DNA of 64,000 nucleotides from Chitinophaga chungangae (GCF_017742215.1 NZ_JAGHKP010000003.1:304210-368209), one strand, 5' to 3'. Counted from the stretch's first letter, positions 26,487 to 35,977 are shown. Program-made: numbers and translations. Notes: generated by a model from the sequence alone, not told the origin.

Positions 26487-27254
26487 TCAGTGCTTTAATA
26501 AAGACAAATAGTGGGGCAGCATTTGCCGCCATACGGGCCAGTCGTGCACCATATCGGGCCTTACGTCCAGCCAGTGCTGTATCGATTTGTTGTTGAGGAT
26601 GCCGGAGAACTGTTCGTTTTGCCCGCGGGTAACGTCCCTTTCGGCCGCGCCCAGCACGATGCCCATTTTCCAGAGGTCGGGATGGGCATTGTCCGGCATG
26701 TAGTCCATGGGATTGTTGAAGTAGATATTATCGTCGTAATGCCCTTCCGTGCGGGAGCGGATGTCGAAAAGGCCGCTCATGGAGAACAGGTAGGCCACTT
26801 TTTCCGGGTGCCTGAAAGCGAAATTGGCGGCGTGATACCCGCCGAAGCTGCAGCCTGCCACGGCTATGCGGCTGTGCCCGGTTTCGGCTTCAATGCGGGG
26901 CAGCAGTTCGTTCAGCAGCAGCTGGTCGTACAGGGCATGATTGTGCGCTCTTTCCGCCGGGTGGATGCCGGTATTGTACCAACTGAGGGAATCGATGCCG
27001 TCGGGACAATAGATCTTCACCCGGTTGTTTTCCACGAACCAGGCCACGGCGTCGATCAGCCCGCGGTCTTTTCCTTCGTAATACCGCCCCATGGAGGTGG
27101 GGAACAGGATGAGGGGGTAACCGGCGTCGCCGAATACCAGCATCTCGAAGGTTTTGCCGAGGTAAGAAGATTGCCAGGTATGGTAGTTTTCAGTCAAAGG
27201 CCCGGGTTTTAAGGAAACATGCCGTTGCGGCGAAGGATATGTTACGAATTTCAT
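26487..27254 (-). CDS. Esterase-family alpha/beta hydrolase, cytosolic
   Basis: A 255-residue alpha/beta hydrolase of the putative esterase (PF00756-like) group, with no signal peptide. The nucleophile elbow is GCSFGGY with S136. The Asp is probably in GLFDIRSR or KMGIVLGAAERD, and the His in DMVHDWPVWRQMLPHY. The N-terminus contains HTWQSSYLGKTFEMLVFGDA. Relatives cleave thioesters, S-formylglutathione, or acyl and siderophore esters. The stop overlaps closely with the following ATP-grasp start (TGA-GC-GTG), so it is translated with that ligase and probably acts on the same metabolite. It starts 57 nt after a small secreted-protein gene. Confidence 0.85.
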   Translation of the reverse strand: MKFVTYPSPQRHVSLKPGPLTENYHTWQSSYLGKTFEMLVFGDAGYPLILFPTSMGRYYEGKDRGLIDAVAWFVENNRVKIYCPDGIDSLSWYNTGIHPAERAHNHALYDQLLLNELLPRIEAETGHSRIAVAGCSFGGYHAANFAFRHPEKVAYLFSMSGLFDIRSRTEGHYDDNIYFNNPMDYMPDNAHPDLWKMGIVLGAAERDVTRGQNEQFSGILNNKSIQHWLDVRPDMVHDWPVWRQMLPHYLSLLKH

Positions 27255-27311
27255 GAAAATTTACGGGTTCTCAAAGGTGGCGGGGAATTATTTGGAAACA
27301 CGGGCAGGGAT

Positions 27312-27758
27312 TCATTTTGCGGCCGGGGCCAGCGTGTCGAGGTACGTTTTCCACGCGGGATCGGGGCGGATAAGGAGATGATGCCGGTAATCGGAAAAGT
27401 TGTCGCGGTAAAAGGTTTCCATTACCATGCGCATATCCGCCGTGTCTTTCACGTAATAATAGTCGGTACGGCGGCATTCCTGCTGCACGGAGCCCGCGTG
27501 TACGCTGGAAACGAGCAGCTGCAGCTGTGTGCCGGCGGCGTCTGCGATGGATGCCTGTGTTTCGTTCAGTTCGGCGCCGGGCCTGCAACCGGGAATGGTA
27601 AGGTCGGTAACGAGCAGGAAAGGATAAGCGGCGTCGGGCGCGGCGGCCTTCAGCGAAGCGTTCACCTCGTATTTGGGCGCACTCAGGGGAGCCTGCTGGC
27701 CAAACGCGGGCAGAACGAGCAAAAGAACGGGCATGAGCCGGAAATTGAACAATTTCAT
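27312..27758 (-). CDS. Small secreted protein of unknown function
   Basis: A 148-residue exported protein; I do not recognise a family. The start at 27758 gives the signal peptide MKLFNFRLMPVLLLVLPAFG before QQ. The mature part is a mix of beta-like stretches with two Cys residues (GCRPG and QECRRTD), possibly a disulfide, and a Tyr-rich TDYYYVKD segment. It lies directly upstream of the esterase and ATP-grasp operon, 57 nt apart, same strand, and shares a 74-nt divergent promoter region with the second esterase at 27833. It is probably the first gene of the operon, but its link to the pathway is positional only. Confidence 0.6.
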   Translation of the reverse strand: MKLFNFRLMPVLLLVLPAFGQQAPLSAPKYEVNASLKAAAPDAAYPFLLVTDLTIPGCRPGAELNETQASIADAAGTQLQLLVSSVHAGSVQQECRRTDYYYVKDTADMRMVMETFYRDNFSDYRHHLLIRPDPAWKTYLDTLAPAAK

Positions 27759-27832
27759 AACACAAGGTTTCTGTTCTGTAAAATAACGTTTCTGGCGGTA
27801 TTTCATTAACTTAGTAAGGAAACCCGCCGCAT

Positions 27833-28597
27833 ATGCTTCCCAGAAAAGAATCTTTCAGTCAATTCTCCCTTTTCCTCCAAAGGGAAGTCGTTTTCGATGT
27901 GTATTCACCCGCCAACACCAAAGACAACCCGCACCTGTTGCTGATGAACGACGGGCAGGACCTGGACCAGCTGGGTTTTCCAGAAATGCTCGCGCATCTG
28001 CAGGATACCAGTCACCCTTCCCTTTGGGTAGTGGCCGTGCACGCCGGTCCGCAGCGCATGCAGGAATACGGCACGGCAAAACACATCGGTTACCAGGGCA
28101 GGGGCTGTAAAGCGGGACTTTACACCCGTTTTATCATGCGGGAATTGCTGTCTTTTCTCGAAAGCCGCTATCACCGCCATTTTCCGGATAAAACATTCGC
28201 CGGTTTTTCCATGGGCGGGCTTTCCGCACTGGATATCGTCTGGAACAACCCGGGCTCCTTCCATAAAGCAGGCGTATTCTCGGGTTCGCTCTGGTGGCAC
28301 AGCGCAGACGGTGATCCCGCGCAGCGCATTATGCACCGCCAGGTCCGCGAAGGGCGCTTCCAGCCTGATTTGCGTTTCTTTTTCGAAGCCGGCACGCAGG
28401 ACGAGGAAGCGGACCGCAATGTGAACGGCGTGATAGACGCGGTGGACGATACCGAAGACCTGGTGCACCTGCTTGAAGAAAAAGGATATGAAAAAGGCAA
28501 ACACATCCGTTACGAGCTCGTACAGGGCGGCAAACACGATATGGCCACCTGGGCCGGCGTAATGCCCGGCTTCCTGGAATGGGTCGTAAACAGTTAA
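27833..28597 (+). CDS. Second esterase-family alpha/beta hydrolase
   Basis: A 254-residue hydrolase of the same broad esterase family as the one at 26487, but only distantly similar. The nucleophile elbow is AGFSMGGL with S126; the acid is probably in FEAGTQDEEAD, and the His in QGGKHDMATW near the C-terminus. The GTQDEEADRNVNGVIDAVDD stretch is typical of trilactone or enterobactin-esterase-like relatives. There is no signal peptide. It is transcribed divergently from the amidoligase operon across 74 nt and may act on its product. A siderophore-receptor gene follows 124 nt downstream on the same strand, so a ferric-siderophore esterase role is an alternative. Confidence 0.83.
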   Translation: MLPRKESFSQFSLFLQREVVFDVYSPANTKDNPHLLLMNDGQDLDQLGFPEMLAHLQDTSHPSLWVVAVHAGPQRMQEYGTAKHIGYQGRGCKAGLYTRFIMRELLSFLESRYHRHFPDKTFAGFSMGGLSALDIVWNNPGSFHKAGVFSGSLWWHSADGDPAQRIMHRQVREGRFQPDLRFFFEAGTQDEEADRNVNGVIDAVDDTEDLVHLLEEKGYEKGKHIRYELVQGGKHDMATWAGVMPGFLEWVVNS

Positions 28598-28721
28598 AAA
28601 CCCGTTCAAGCCAACTAATTGTCAGTTACGCGTCAATTTCCCTTTTTCGTAAAAGAATTTCCCGAATGTTAAAACTAAGTGTTGAGAGGATCGCAACCTT
28701 TGCGGAAATTTTTTACGAAAG

Positions 28722-31103
28722 ATGAAGAAACTTATACAAGTCCTGTTGCTCCTCTTACCGTTCGCCGCGCTCGCCGCGGAAGGCAGCGATCCGGAATACG
28801 GTTCTATCAGGGGAACGATACAGACGAACGAGGGAAGGCCGGCAGTGGCGGTAACCGTGGTGCTGAAAGGCGCGAACAAACATGCCATTACCAGCGAGGA
28901 AGGGAAATTTTTTATCAACCGCGTGCCGGTAGGCCAGTACCAACTGGAAGTATCGCTGATCGGTTATGAAACGCTCCGGCAGAACGTGACCATCGTAAAA
29001 GGGCAAACCGCCGGCGTGGAGCTGCAATTGCAGGTATCCAGCACCCAGCTGAAAGGCGTTACCATCACCGGTGGCGTATCCAATAAATTCGTGACCAAAG
29101 AAAGCGAGCAGATCGCCCGCCTGCCCATCAAAAACCTCGAAAACCCGCAGGTGTACCACACTGTAGGCCAGATCGTGATGAAAGAGCAGGTAGTGGTAGA
29201 GCGCACCGACATTTACCGCAACATTTCCGGCGCCGTGCCCAACTTTTCCGCCGGCGGCTCCCAGGGCCTCAGCATGCGCGGTTTTGCAGGCACCATCGGT
29301 ATGCGCAACGGCATGGCCACCAGCGCCATCGTACCGCTCAACCCCGTGATCCTCGAGCGCGTGGAAGCTATCAAAGGCCCTTCCGGCACGCTGTTCGGCA
29401 GCAACCGCAACACTTCTTTCGGCGGCGTGTTCAACTACGTGACCAAAAAACCGTACGAAGATTTCGGCGGCGAAGTGACCTTCACCGGCGGCAGCTTCAA
29501 GTTCGCAAGAATTACGGCAGACGTGAATGCCCCGGTCAACGCGGAAAAAACAATGCTTTTCCGCCTCAATACCGCTTTCCAGTCCGAAGGCTCGTTCCAG
29601 GACCAGGGGTATAACAAAAACTACACGATCGCGCCGAGCTTTACCTACCAGATCAGCGACCGCACGAAACTGAGCGTGGAGGCGGAGCTGACGAGAGGCG
29701 CCTACACCGTTACCACCACCACCTTCAACACCGCCGCGCTGCTCAATAATGTGATCAAAGCACGCAGCTTCAAAGACCTGGAATTGCCTTATAAAAGATC
29801 GTACATCAACAATGGCGTGGACGTTGAAAACGGCATCAATAACGTACAGGTGCAGCTGCAGCACAAGTTTTCGGACCAGTGGAAATCGGAGACGAACTTC
29901 CTCTATTCCGAAGGGTTTTACAAATCGCTGCTGTGGACTACCTTCAACTTCCTGACGGATTCCACGATGGTCCGCGGCATGCGCAACCAAACGCCCGAAA
30001 CTTTCGGCAACATCCAGCTGCAGCAGAATTTCATCGGCGATTTCAAGATCGGTTCCTTCCGCAACCGCGTAGTGATCGGCCTGGATTATAACTACAACTA
30101 CAACGAGCTGTACCGCGCGATATTCAATTACGACACGGTGAACCTGCGCAGCGCCACTGTAGCCGATATGAGCGCTCAGAAGATCGACGACCGCTCTCAT
30201 GCCCCCGGCGTCGGTTTCAAAGGCACCACCTCGAAAACCAGCAACTACGCCGTTTATATTTCCGATGTGTTCAACATCACGCCCACGCTGATGGCTATGC
30301 TGAGCCTTCGCGGGGAACATTTCACGACAGACGGCACCTATACGCTCGCTACCGGGAAATATACCGGGGGGTACAGCCAGAATGCGCTGTCGCCCAAGCT
30401 GGGACTGGTGTACCAGGTGGTGAAAGACCAGGTGTCTTTATTCGCCAACTACATGAACGGTTACGCGAACTTTGCCCCCGCCACGCAGCCGGACGGCTCT
30501 ATCCTTGAACTGAAGCCGCAATACGCCAATCAATGGGAAGCCGGTGTGAAGGTGGATGCGTTCAACAAAAAACTGAATGCAACGCTGAACTATTACAATA
30601 TCGATGTAACCAATACCATCTTTAACGAAGTAAGGGCCGACAACAAAACTTACAGCGTGCAGGGCGGAACGCAGCTCAGCCGCGGCTTTGAGGCAGAAGT
30701 GATCGCCAATCCCGTTTCAGGCCTTAACCTGGTGGCGGGTTATGCGTATAACGAGAGCACTTTTACCAAAGGCACCAGCTCTTCCGCCAAAGAAGGCAAC
30801 CGTGTGGCGGCCGCTCCTCCCAGCGTGGCTAATTTCTGGGCCAGCTATTTCATTACCCGCGGTAAAATAAAAGGGATCGGTTTCGGCATCGGCGGCAACT
30901 ATGTTTCCGATTCATGGTTTGAGATCAACAACCTGATGGTGCTTCCCGGTTATACTTTGCTGAACGCGGCTTTGTATTACGATCAGCCGAAATATCGTAT
31001 TTCGCTGAAAGGCAATAACCTGCTGAACGAAGAATACTGGAACTCTACCGGTACGGCGCAAAAAACGCTCAACATCCTGGCGAGCGTGGCAGTGAAGTTT
31101 TAA
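28722..31103 (+). CDS. TonB-dependent siderophore-type receptor
   Basis: A 793-residue outer-membrane receptor. Residues 1-19 are a signal peptide (MKKLIQVLLLLLPFAALAA). A carboxypeptidase-like regulatory domain (about 27-110, SIRGTIQTNEGRPAVAVTVV) precedes a plug with NISGAVPNFSAGGSQGLSMR and IERVEAIKGPSGTLFGSN-like ILERVEAIKGPSGTLFG. The barrel ends in NILASVAVKF, a normal C-terminus with final Phe. The plug is of the FhuA or FecA kind rather than SusC, suggesting ferric-siderophore or vitamin B12-like uptake, powered by TonB-ExbBD. It is transcribed alone; AACCTTTG at 28695-28702 is a one-mismatch -7 box. Confidence 0.9.
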   Translation: MKKLIQVLLLLLPFAALAAEGSDPEYGSIRGTIQTNEGRPAVAVTVVLKGANKHAITSEEGKFFINRVPVGQYQLEVSLIGYETLRQNVTIVKGQTAGVELQLQVSSTQLKGVTITGGVSNKFVTKESEQIARLPIKNLENPQVYHTVGQIVMKEQVVVERTDIYRNISGAVPNFSAGGSQGLSMRGFAGTIGMRNGMATSAIVPLNPVILERVEAIKGPSGTLFGSNRNTSFGGVFNYVTKKPYEDFGGEVTFTGGSFKFARITADVNAPVNAEKTMLFRLNTAFQSEGSFQDQGYNKNYTIAPSFTYQISDRTKLSVEAELTRGAYTVTTTTFNTAALLNNVIKARSFKDLELPYKRSYINNGVDVENGINNVQVQLQHKFSDQWKSETNFLYSEGFYKSLLWTTFNFLTDSTMVRGMRNQTPETFGNIQLQQNFIGDFKIGSFRNRVVIGLDYNYNYNELYRAIFNYDTVNLRSATVADMSAQKIDDRSHAPGVGFKGTTSKTSNYAVYISDVFNITPTLMAMLSLRGEHFTTDGTYTLATGKYTGGYSQNALSPKLGLVYQVVKDQVSLFANYMNGYANFAPATQPDGSILELKPQYANQWEAGVKVDAFNKKLNATLNYYNIDVTNTIFNEVRADNKTYSVQGGTQLSRGFEAEVIANPVSGLNLVAGYAYNESTFTKGTSSSAKEGNRVAAAPPSVANFWASYFITRGKIKGIGFGIGGNYVSDSWFEINNLMVLPGYTLLNAALYYDQPKYRISLKGNNLLNEEYWNSTGTAQKTLNILASVAVKF

Positions 31104-31124
31104 TTTGAGAAAGCTATAAATAAC

Positions 31125-31152
31125 AAAAAGCCGGTCGACCGACCGGCTTTTT
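31125..31152. terminator. Bidirectional terminator between two receptor genes
   Basis: A perfect 12-bp stem (AAAAAGCCGGTC at 31125-31136 with GACCGGCTTTTT at 31141-31152) with a GACC loop, placed between convergent TonB-dependent receptor genes. Confidence 0.85.
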
Positions 31153-31174
31153 GTTTTATGCGAAGTGTTGTTGG

Positions 31175-34100
31175 TTAGAAGCTGTACCGCACGCCCAGCT
31201 GGCCGCGCCAGCGGGAGGTGAAGTTGTTGATGAAGTAAGGCGTTCTTTTGCCGTCTGTATCGTTCAGGCGGTTTTTGTCGTATTGAAATAAAGGCCCGGC
31301 GTTGTTGTTCCTGAACGTGATCGGCGTGGCCACGTTGTTGTTGATGAAGTAGGTGCGGCCCCATTTGTTGTTCAGCAGGTTGCCCACGTTCATGATGTCG
31401 AAAGTGATGTCTACTTTATGTTTTTTGATGATCGGGATGGTCTGCACCAGTTTGAAGTCGAATACGTGCTCGAACGGCGTTCTTACGGCGTATTTGTCCG
31501 CGCGCTGGCCCCGGTGGGCGTTCAGGTATTTGTCGTTGGCGATCAGCTCGTCCAGGTCCTGGCGTTGTTCAGCTTCCGTGCGCAATACCGTGCCGGAGCT
31601 GGTGATGGGATCAAAACGCATGGTGGCGATTTCCGCTGAAGTGGGAATGTAGATCAGGTCGTTGTTCCCACTGCTGCCCAGGTCGTCGCCGGTGGGATCA
31701 ACTGAGTTGAAGTACACCCAGGTGTACGGTGTGCCGGACTGGCCGTTGTAAAACAGGCCCAGGGTAGTGGCCCACTGTTTCTGGCTGCCATAACGGAATG
31801 CTTTGGTAACGGCGCCGAATACGCGGTGGCCCATGCGGTATTTGGAGTAACCAAGATCGAGGTCGTTCAGACCGTTTACGTTCGGCGGGAAACGCCAGTT
31901 GGAATTCGCGGTGGATGAAGTACCGTCGTTCACTGATTTGGATTCGCCGAATGAATAGCCCACTTTGGCGAAAAGGCCGTTAGCGGCGGTTTTGGTGAAC
32001 TCGGCGGATAAATTGTAGGAATAACCTTTGTTCGTGTTTTCCAGCAGCAATACCTGGTCGAAAGTAGTGTTGGCTATTTTCCTCCAGGTGGGGCGGGTGT
32101 CTTGCCCGCCAAGGGTGATGGTGTTGCCGGTTTTTTCAACGGAAAGGTTTGTCCAGATAACGTTATTGATGGTCCTGGAATAGTTCAGTTCGAGCGTTCC
32201 GACTACGCCCCAGGGAAGTTGCTGGTCGAGCGCGAGGTTGGTTTTGAAAACCTGCGGGAATTTGAAGTCCCTGTCTGTCAGGTTGATGGCGGAAGAACGG
32301 GCAGACACCGCTACGCCCATGGCCTGCAGATTTTTAGCGCTGTATTGGCCGTAGAACGGATCGTTTTTGTCGAACCGCATTTTGAAATCGGCCGGCAGCG
32401 CGGCGTTGTTCAGGTTAAGTGTGGTATAAAGATTTCCCGTGTTGTTGTATTGGTTAGAGATCCATACGAACGGAACACGGCTGGTGAAGATACCCACACC
32501 GCCACGGATCTGCGTTTGCCCGTTGTTCATCACGTCCCAGTTAAAACCTACGCGGGGAGCCCAGAGCAGCCTGCTTTTCGGCAGGATGTCCGTGGAATAT
32601 CCCGGGTATTCTTTGGCCACCGCGTCGTTGTAAGAAGGGTTGGTGGGGAAGATCGGCAGGTCTACGCGCAAACCGTAAGTGAGGCGGAAGTTTTTAGCGA
32701 TATCCCATTCGTCCTGGCCGTACAGGCTCAGCTGAGCGGCTTTAAAGGTAACGCCGTCGCGTGCCAGTGTGTCGTTGGTGGTGTAGGTGATCTGGTACTG
32801 GCTGGGTTTGCCGTCGTTGAGGAAAGCGTCCAGCGAGCCGAATGTATAAGCGCCGAATGCGCCCTGCATGAAGTCGTTCTTCATGTTATAGATGTCGTTG
32901 CTCGTACCGACCGTGATGGTGTGGCTGCCCCTGTAGAGCGTAACGTTGTCGGTGATGGTGATGATGTTCTGTTTCAGCGCATTCACCTGCGAGCTGAATT
33001 CGCTGCCCAGGTTAAAGGATGCTCCCGGGTTGTTGATGCGCACGTTGGTGAACGGTTCGCCGTTGTATTTACGATTGTCCCTTACCAGGTTCAAACCGAT
33101 GCGCAGCTCGTTGCTGAGCCGGTTGGAGAAAATGGAGTTCAGTTCCAGCGTGGTGGAATTGGTTTTGGAAGGGAAACTGTAATAGCTGTTGTAAAAATAA
33201 GCCGCGTCCCTGGAACGGCTGGTGCCCGCCACGTTGGAAGCTTCGCTGTAGCTGTGGCGCAGGGTCAGTTTGTGGACGTTGCTGATGTTCCAGTCGATGC
33301 GGCCCAGGATATTCGTATTGGTAAATTCTTTTTCCTGCGCGGTGTAGCCGCCAAGATCCACGTCCCAGGTATTTTTTACCTTGTCGTAGATGGATTTGAG
33401 CTGCTCCTGGGTATAACTGGTCGTTCCGGTGCCCGGGTCTGCGGGGTTGAAATCGATGGGGGAGGTGCGCTCTACTCTTTCCGCGTTCAGGTAAAAGAAC
33501 AGTTTATTTTTGACGATAGGGCCGCCGATGCCGATACCGAAAGTGTTGCTGTTGAATTTGCCGTATTTCTGTTTGGCTTCGTTGGGGCTCAGGCCCACGA
33601 AGTTCCTGTTCTGGTAAAGATAATAGGCCGCGCCGTGAAATTCGTTGGTGCCGCTTTTGGTGATGGCGTTGATGCCGCCGCCGGCGAAACCGCTTTGTTT
33701 TACGTCGTATGGGTTCAGTACGATCTGGATCTGTTCGATCGCTTCGATGGAGATGGGGTTGCCGCTGGCCTGGCCGCCGTTGGTGCCGGAAGCCGCAAGG
33801 CCGAACACGTCGTTGGCCATGGCGCCGTCTATCGCGAACTGGTTGTAGCGGTTATTCTGGCCGCCGAAGGAAATGCCGAGGGGCGAGCCGTCTGCCCCGC
33901 TGGTATAGGACGATGCCTGCGCGCTGAGGCGGGCGAAATCCTGCACGCTGCGGGTGACAGTGGGCAGGTTTTCGATCTGTGTGCGGGAAATGTTCACGGC
34001 GGTGCCGCTGTTGTTGGGGTTGATGATGCCCCCGCGCTGGCCGGACACGGTTACTTCCTGCAGCTGCTGCGAGCCGCTTTCCAGGGTAGCGTCCAGTTTA

Positions 34101-34402
34101 TAGAATACGCCGAGCTTCAGCTGAACGTCGTTGAAGGTCTGCGGTGCATAACCGATAAATGATACCTCTATACGGTAAGGTCCGCCGGCCCGCATATTTG
34201 GGATGGTGTAACGGCCGTCCGGCTGTGAGGTGGTTCCGTAAATAGTTCCTGAGGGAAGATGGATCGCCTTTACCGTAGCGCCGGGAAGGCCCTGTGAATT
34301 GTCTTTGATGGTTCCGTTGAGACCGCTGGTGGTCACCTGTGCGGACGCAACAGCGACCCCCAGCATGCATAGGCATGTAGTAAGTAACTTTTTAAATCCC
34401 AT
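31175..34402 (-). CDS. Oar-like TonB-dependent receptor
   Basis: A 1075-residue outer-membrane protein. A signal peptide (MGFKKLLTTCLCMLGVAVAS) is followed by a carboxypeptidase-like regulatory domain (TTSGLNGTIKDNSQGLPGAT) and a plug with the region KSGTNEFHGAAYYLYQNRNF, which is typical of Oar-like proteins rather than SusC. The barrel extends to RWRGQLGVRYSF at the C-terminus. Oar from Myxococcus takes part in protease or polymer transfer; in Bacteroidota the group is thought to handle proteins, peptides or oligosaccharides. No SusD-like partner is adjacent. It is transcribed alone toward a bidirectional terminator. Confidence 0.88.
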   Translation of the reverse strand: MGFKKLLTTCLCMLGVAVASAQVTTSGLNGTIKDNSQGLPGATVKAIHLPSGTIYGTTSQPDGRYTIPNMRAGGPYRIEVSFIGYAPQTFNDVQLKLGVFYKLDATLESGSQQLQEVTVSGQRGGIINPNNSGTAVNISRTQIENLPTVTRSVQDFARLSAQASSYTSGADGSPLGISFGGQNNRYNQFAIDGAMANDVFGLAASGTNGGQASGNPISIEAIEQIQIVLNPYDVKQSGFAGGGINAITKSGTNEFHGAAYYLYQNRNFVGLSPNEAKQKYGKFNSNTFGIGIGGPIVKNKLFFYLNAERVERTSPIDFNPADPGTGTTSYTQEQLKSIYDKVKNTWDVDLGGYTAQEKEFTNTNILGRIDWNISNVHKLTLRHSYSEASNVAGTSRSRDAAYFYNSYYSFPSKTNSTTLELNSIFSNRLSNELRIGLNLVRDNRKYNGEPFTNVRINNPGASFNLGSEFSSQVNALKQNIITITDNVTLYRGSHTITVGTSNDIYNMKNDFMQGAFGAYTFGSLDAFLNDGKPSQYQITYTTNDTLARDGVTFKAAQLSLYGQDEWDIAKNFRLTYGLRVDLPIFPTNPSYNDAVAKEYPGYSTDILPKSRLLWAPRVGFNWDVMNNGQTQIRGGVGIFTSRVPFVWISNQYNNTGNLYTTLNLNNAALPADFKMRFDKNDPFYGQYSAKNLQAMGVAVSARSSAINLTDRDFKFPQVFKTNLALDQQLPWGVVGTLELNYSRTINNVIWTNLSVEKTGNTITLGGQDTRPTWRKIANTTFDQVLLLENTNKGYSYNLSAEFTKTAANGLFAKVGYSFGESKSVNDGTSSTANSNWRFPPNVNGLNDLDLGYSKYRMGHRVFGAVTKAFRYGSQKQWATTLGLFYNGQSGTPYTWVYFNSVDPTGDDLGSSGNNDLIYIPTSAEIATMRFDPITSSGTVLRTEAEQRQDLDELIANDKYLNAHRGQRADKYAVRTPFEHVFDFKLVQTIPIIKKHKVDITFDIMNVGNLLNNKWGRTYFINNNVATPITFRNNNAGPLFQYDKNRLNDTDGKRTPYFINNFTSRWRGQLGVRYSF

Positions 34403-34719
34403 AACAAACGATTTGATGATGCTGCAAAGATGACGAAATATGCTGTCCGAACTTTAACTTGAAATTAACAAATTGTTACATGTTAGCCGTTTTGCGGCTA
34501 AAAGCGGCTAGATTTTGATTTCTCTCCTGTAATAACTCATTTTGAAACAAAAATGTTCAGGTTTCACAATAGAATTTTCAACAATTCGAATTTCAAATTA
34601 TATAATATGAGGAGTTATGCACACTTACCCAAAGGGTAGCGCCCGGCGGTGAAATCCCCAAACCTCAACTTTATGTGCTAACTTTGCACATCTTATTATA
34701 CTAACCGAGGAAACATATT
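34403..34719. other. Divergent intergenic region upstream of the Oar-like gene and ribBA (317 nt)
   Basis: AT-rich spacer (34440-34620 especially) with no supported gene. It holds the upstream region of the minus-strand Oar-like gene and the ribBA promoter near 34679. A short GC-rich block at 34628-34660 (ACCCAAAGGGTAGCGCCCGG) contains a small ACCC/GGGT inverted pair; it recalls one strand of an FMN riboswitch, but the rest of that element is absent. Confidence 0.5.
34679..34686 (+). promoter_or_regulatory. -7 element (TAACTTTG) of ribBA
   Basis: TAACTTTG matches TAnnTTTG exactly and lies 33 nt before the ribBA ATG. No TTG is seen about 20 nt upstream. Confidence 0.48.
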
Positions 34720-35922
34720 ATGCTGGATACCATCGAATCCGCCATTGAGGATATAAAAAAGGGGAAACTGGTCATTGTAGTGGATGATGAAGACCGCGAA
34801 AACGAGGGGGATTTTATTACGGCCGCAAGGAACGTTACACCGGAGATCATTAATTTTATGAGCCTTTATGGCCGGGGCCTTATCTGCGCGCCGCTCGTGG
34901 AAGAGCGCTGCGAAGAGCTGGGGCTTGAAATGATGGTGCGCGACAATACCGCTTTGCATCAAACGCCTTTCACCGTATCGGTAGACCTCCTGGGCCACGG
35001 CTGCACCACGGGCATTTCCGCCCACGACCGCGCCAAAACCATCCAGGCGCTCATCGACCCGGAGATCCGCCCCGAAGAGCTGGGCAAACCCGGTCACATT
35101 TTCCCGCTGAAAGCAAAAAAAGGCGGCGTGCTCCGCCGCACCGGCCATACTGAGGCCACCATCGACCTCGCCCGCCTCGCTGGTTTTGAACCGGCTGGCG
35201 TACTCGTGGAGATCATGAACGAAGACGGCACCATGGCCCGCCTCCCCGAGCTCCGCGAGATCGCGCGGAAGTTCAGCCTCAAACTCATTTCCATCAAAGA
35301 CCTTATCGAATACCGCCTCCGCACCGAATCGCTCATAGAAGAGGAAGTACGTGTGCAGATGCCTACCAAATACGGCAATTTCGAACTGATCGCTTTCAAA
35401 CAGCTGAACTCTGGCGATATGCACATGGCGCTTAAAAAAGGCGACTGGAACCAGGGCGATCCCGTGCTGGTGCGTGTGCATTCCAGCTGTTTCACGGGAG
35501 ATATCCTGCATTCCCTCCGCTGCGACTGCGGCGAACAGCTGCAGGCCGCCATGCAGATGGTGGAAAAAGAAGGGAAAGGCCTCATCCTGTACATGAACCA
35601 GGAAGGCCGCGGCATCGGGCTGATGAACAAACTGAAAGCCTACAAACTCCAGGAAGAAGGGAAAGATACCGTGGAAGCCAACCTGGAACTGGGTTTCGGG
35701 ATGGACGAACGCGACTACGGCGTTGGCGCGCAGATCCTCCGTCATCTCAACGTTACCAAAATGCGGCTGATCACCAACAATCCCCGCAAACGCGCGGGAC
35801 TGAAAGGCTACGGCCTTGAAGTGGTGGAAAACGTGCCCATCGAGGTGTCGCCTAACCCGCACAACGAATTTTACCTCAAAACAAAACGCGACAAACTGGG
35901 GCATGAGATCCTGAAAGGATAA
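34720..35922 (+). CDS. ribBA: Bifunctional 3,4-DHBP synthase / GTP cyclohydrolase II
   Basis: Carries the two entry reactions of riboflavin synthesis. Residues 1 to about 200 are RibB, which makes 3,4-dihydroxy-2-butanone 4-phosphate from ribulose 5-phosphate: the acidic loop [11 protein letters not shown] at 22-32 and [13 protein letters not shown] are present. Residues from about 205 are RibA, which opens GTP to a diaminopyrimidine: the zinc site is in [20 protein letters not shown] (three Cys) and the catalytic loop in [10 protein letters not shown], with [16 protein letters not shown]. The 400-residue length is normal for the fusion. No other rib gene is near. It ends at a strong terminator. 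Confidence 0.96.
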   Translation: MLDTIESAIEDIKKGKLVIVVDDEDRENEGDFITAARNVTPEIINFMSLYGRGLICAPLVEERCEELGLEMMVRDNTALHQTPFTVSVDLLGHGCTTGISAHDRAKTIQALIDPEIRPEELGKPGHIFPLKAKKGGVLRRTGHTEATIDLARLAGFEPAGVLVEIMNEDGTMARLPELREIARKFSLKLISIKDLIEYRLRTESLIEEEVRVQMPTKYGNFELIAFKQLNSGDMHMALKKGDWNQGDPVLVRVHSSCFTGDILHSLRCDCGEQLQAAMQMVEKEGKGLILYMNQEGRGIGLMNKLKAYKLQEEGKDTVEANLELGFGMDERDYGVGAQILRHLNVTKMRLITNNPRKRAGLKGYGLEVVENVPIEVSPNPHNEFYLKTKRDKLGHEILKG

Positions 35923-35939
35923 TGTCTTCCTAAAATATA

Positions 35940-35969
35940 AAAGCCGTTCCCAAAGGAACGGCTTTTTTT
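35940..35969. terminator. Terminator between ribBA and the TamB gene
   Basis: AAGCCGTTCC (35941-35950) pairs with GGAACGGCTT (35955-35964) with a CAAA loop and a seven-T run. It terminates ribBA, and probably also the convergent TamB gene through the A-run on the left. Confidence 0.82.
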
Positions 35970-35977
35970 GTGCCTGG

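Noticed and set aside
32102..34162. Long plus-strand frame (686 codons) opposite the Oar-like receptor.
   Set aside because: Same cause: mirror-frame openness over a well-supported receptor gene.
34621..34680. Possible FMN riboswitch upstream of ribBA (GCCCGGCGGTGAAATCCCC resembles the RFN core).
   Set aside because: Only one short block matches. The remaining conserved stems are missing, and the -7 box at 34679 lies downstream of the match, so a leader of that size cannot hold the element.
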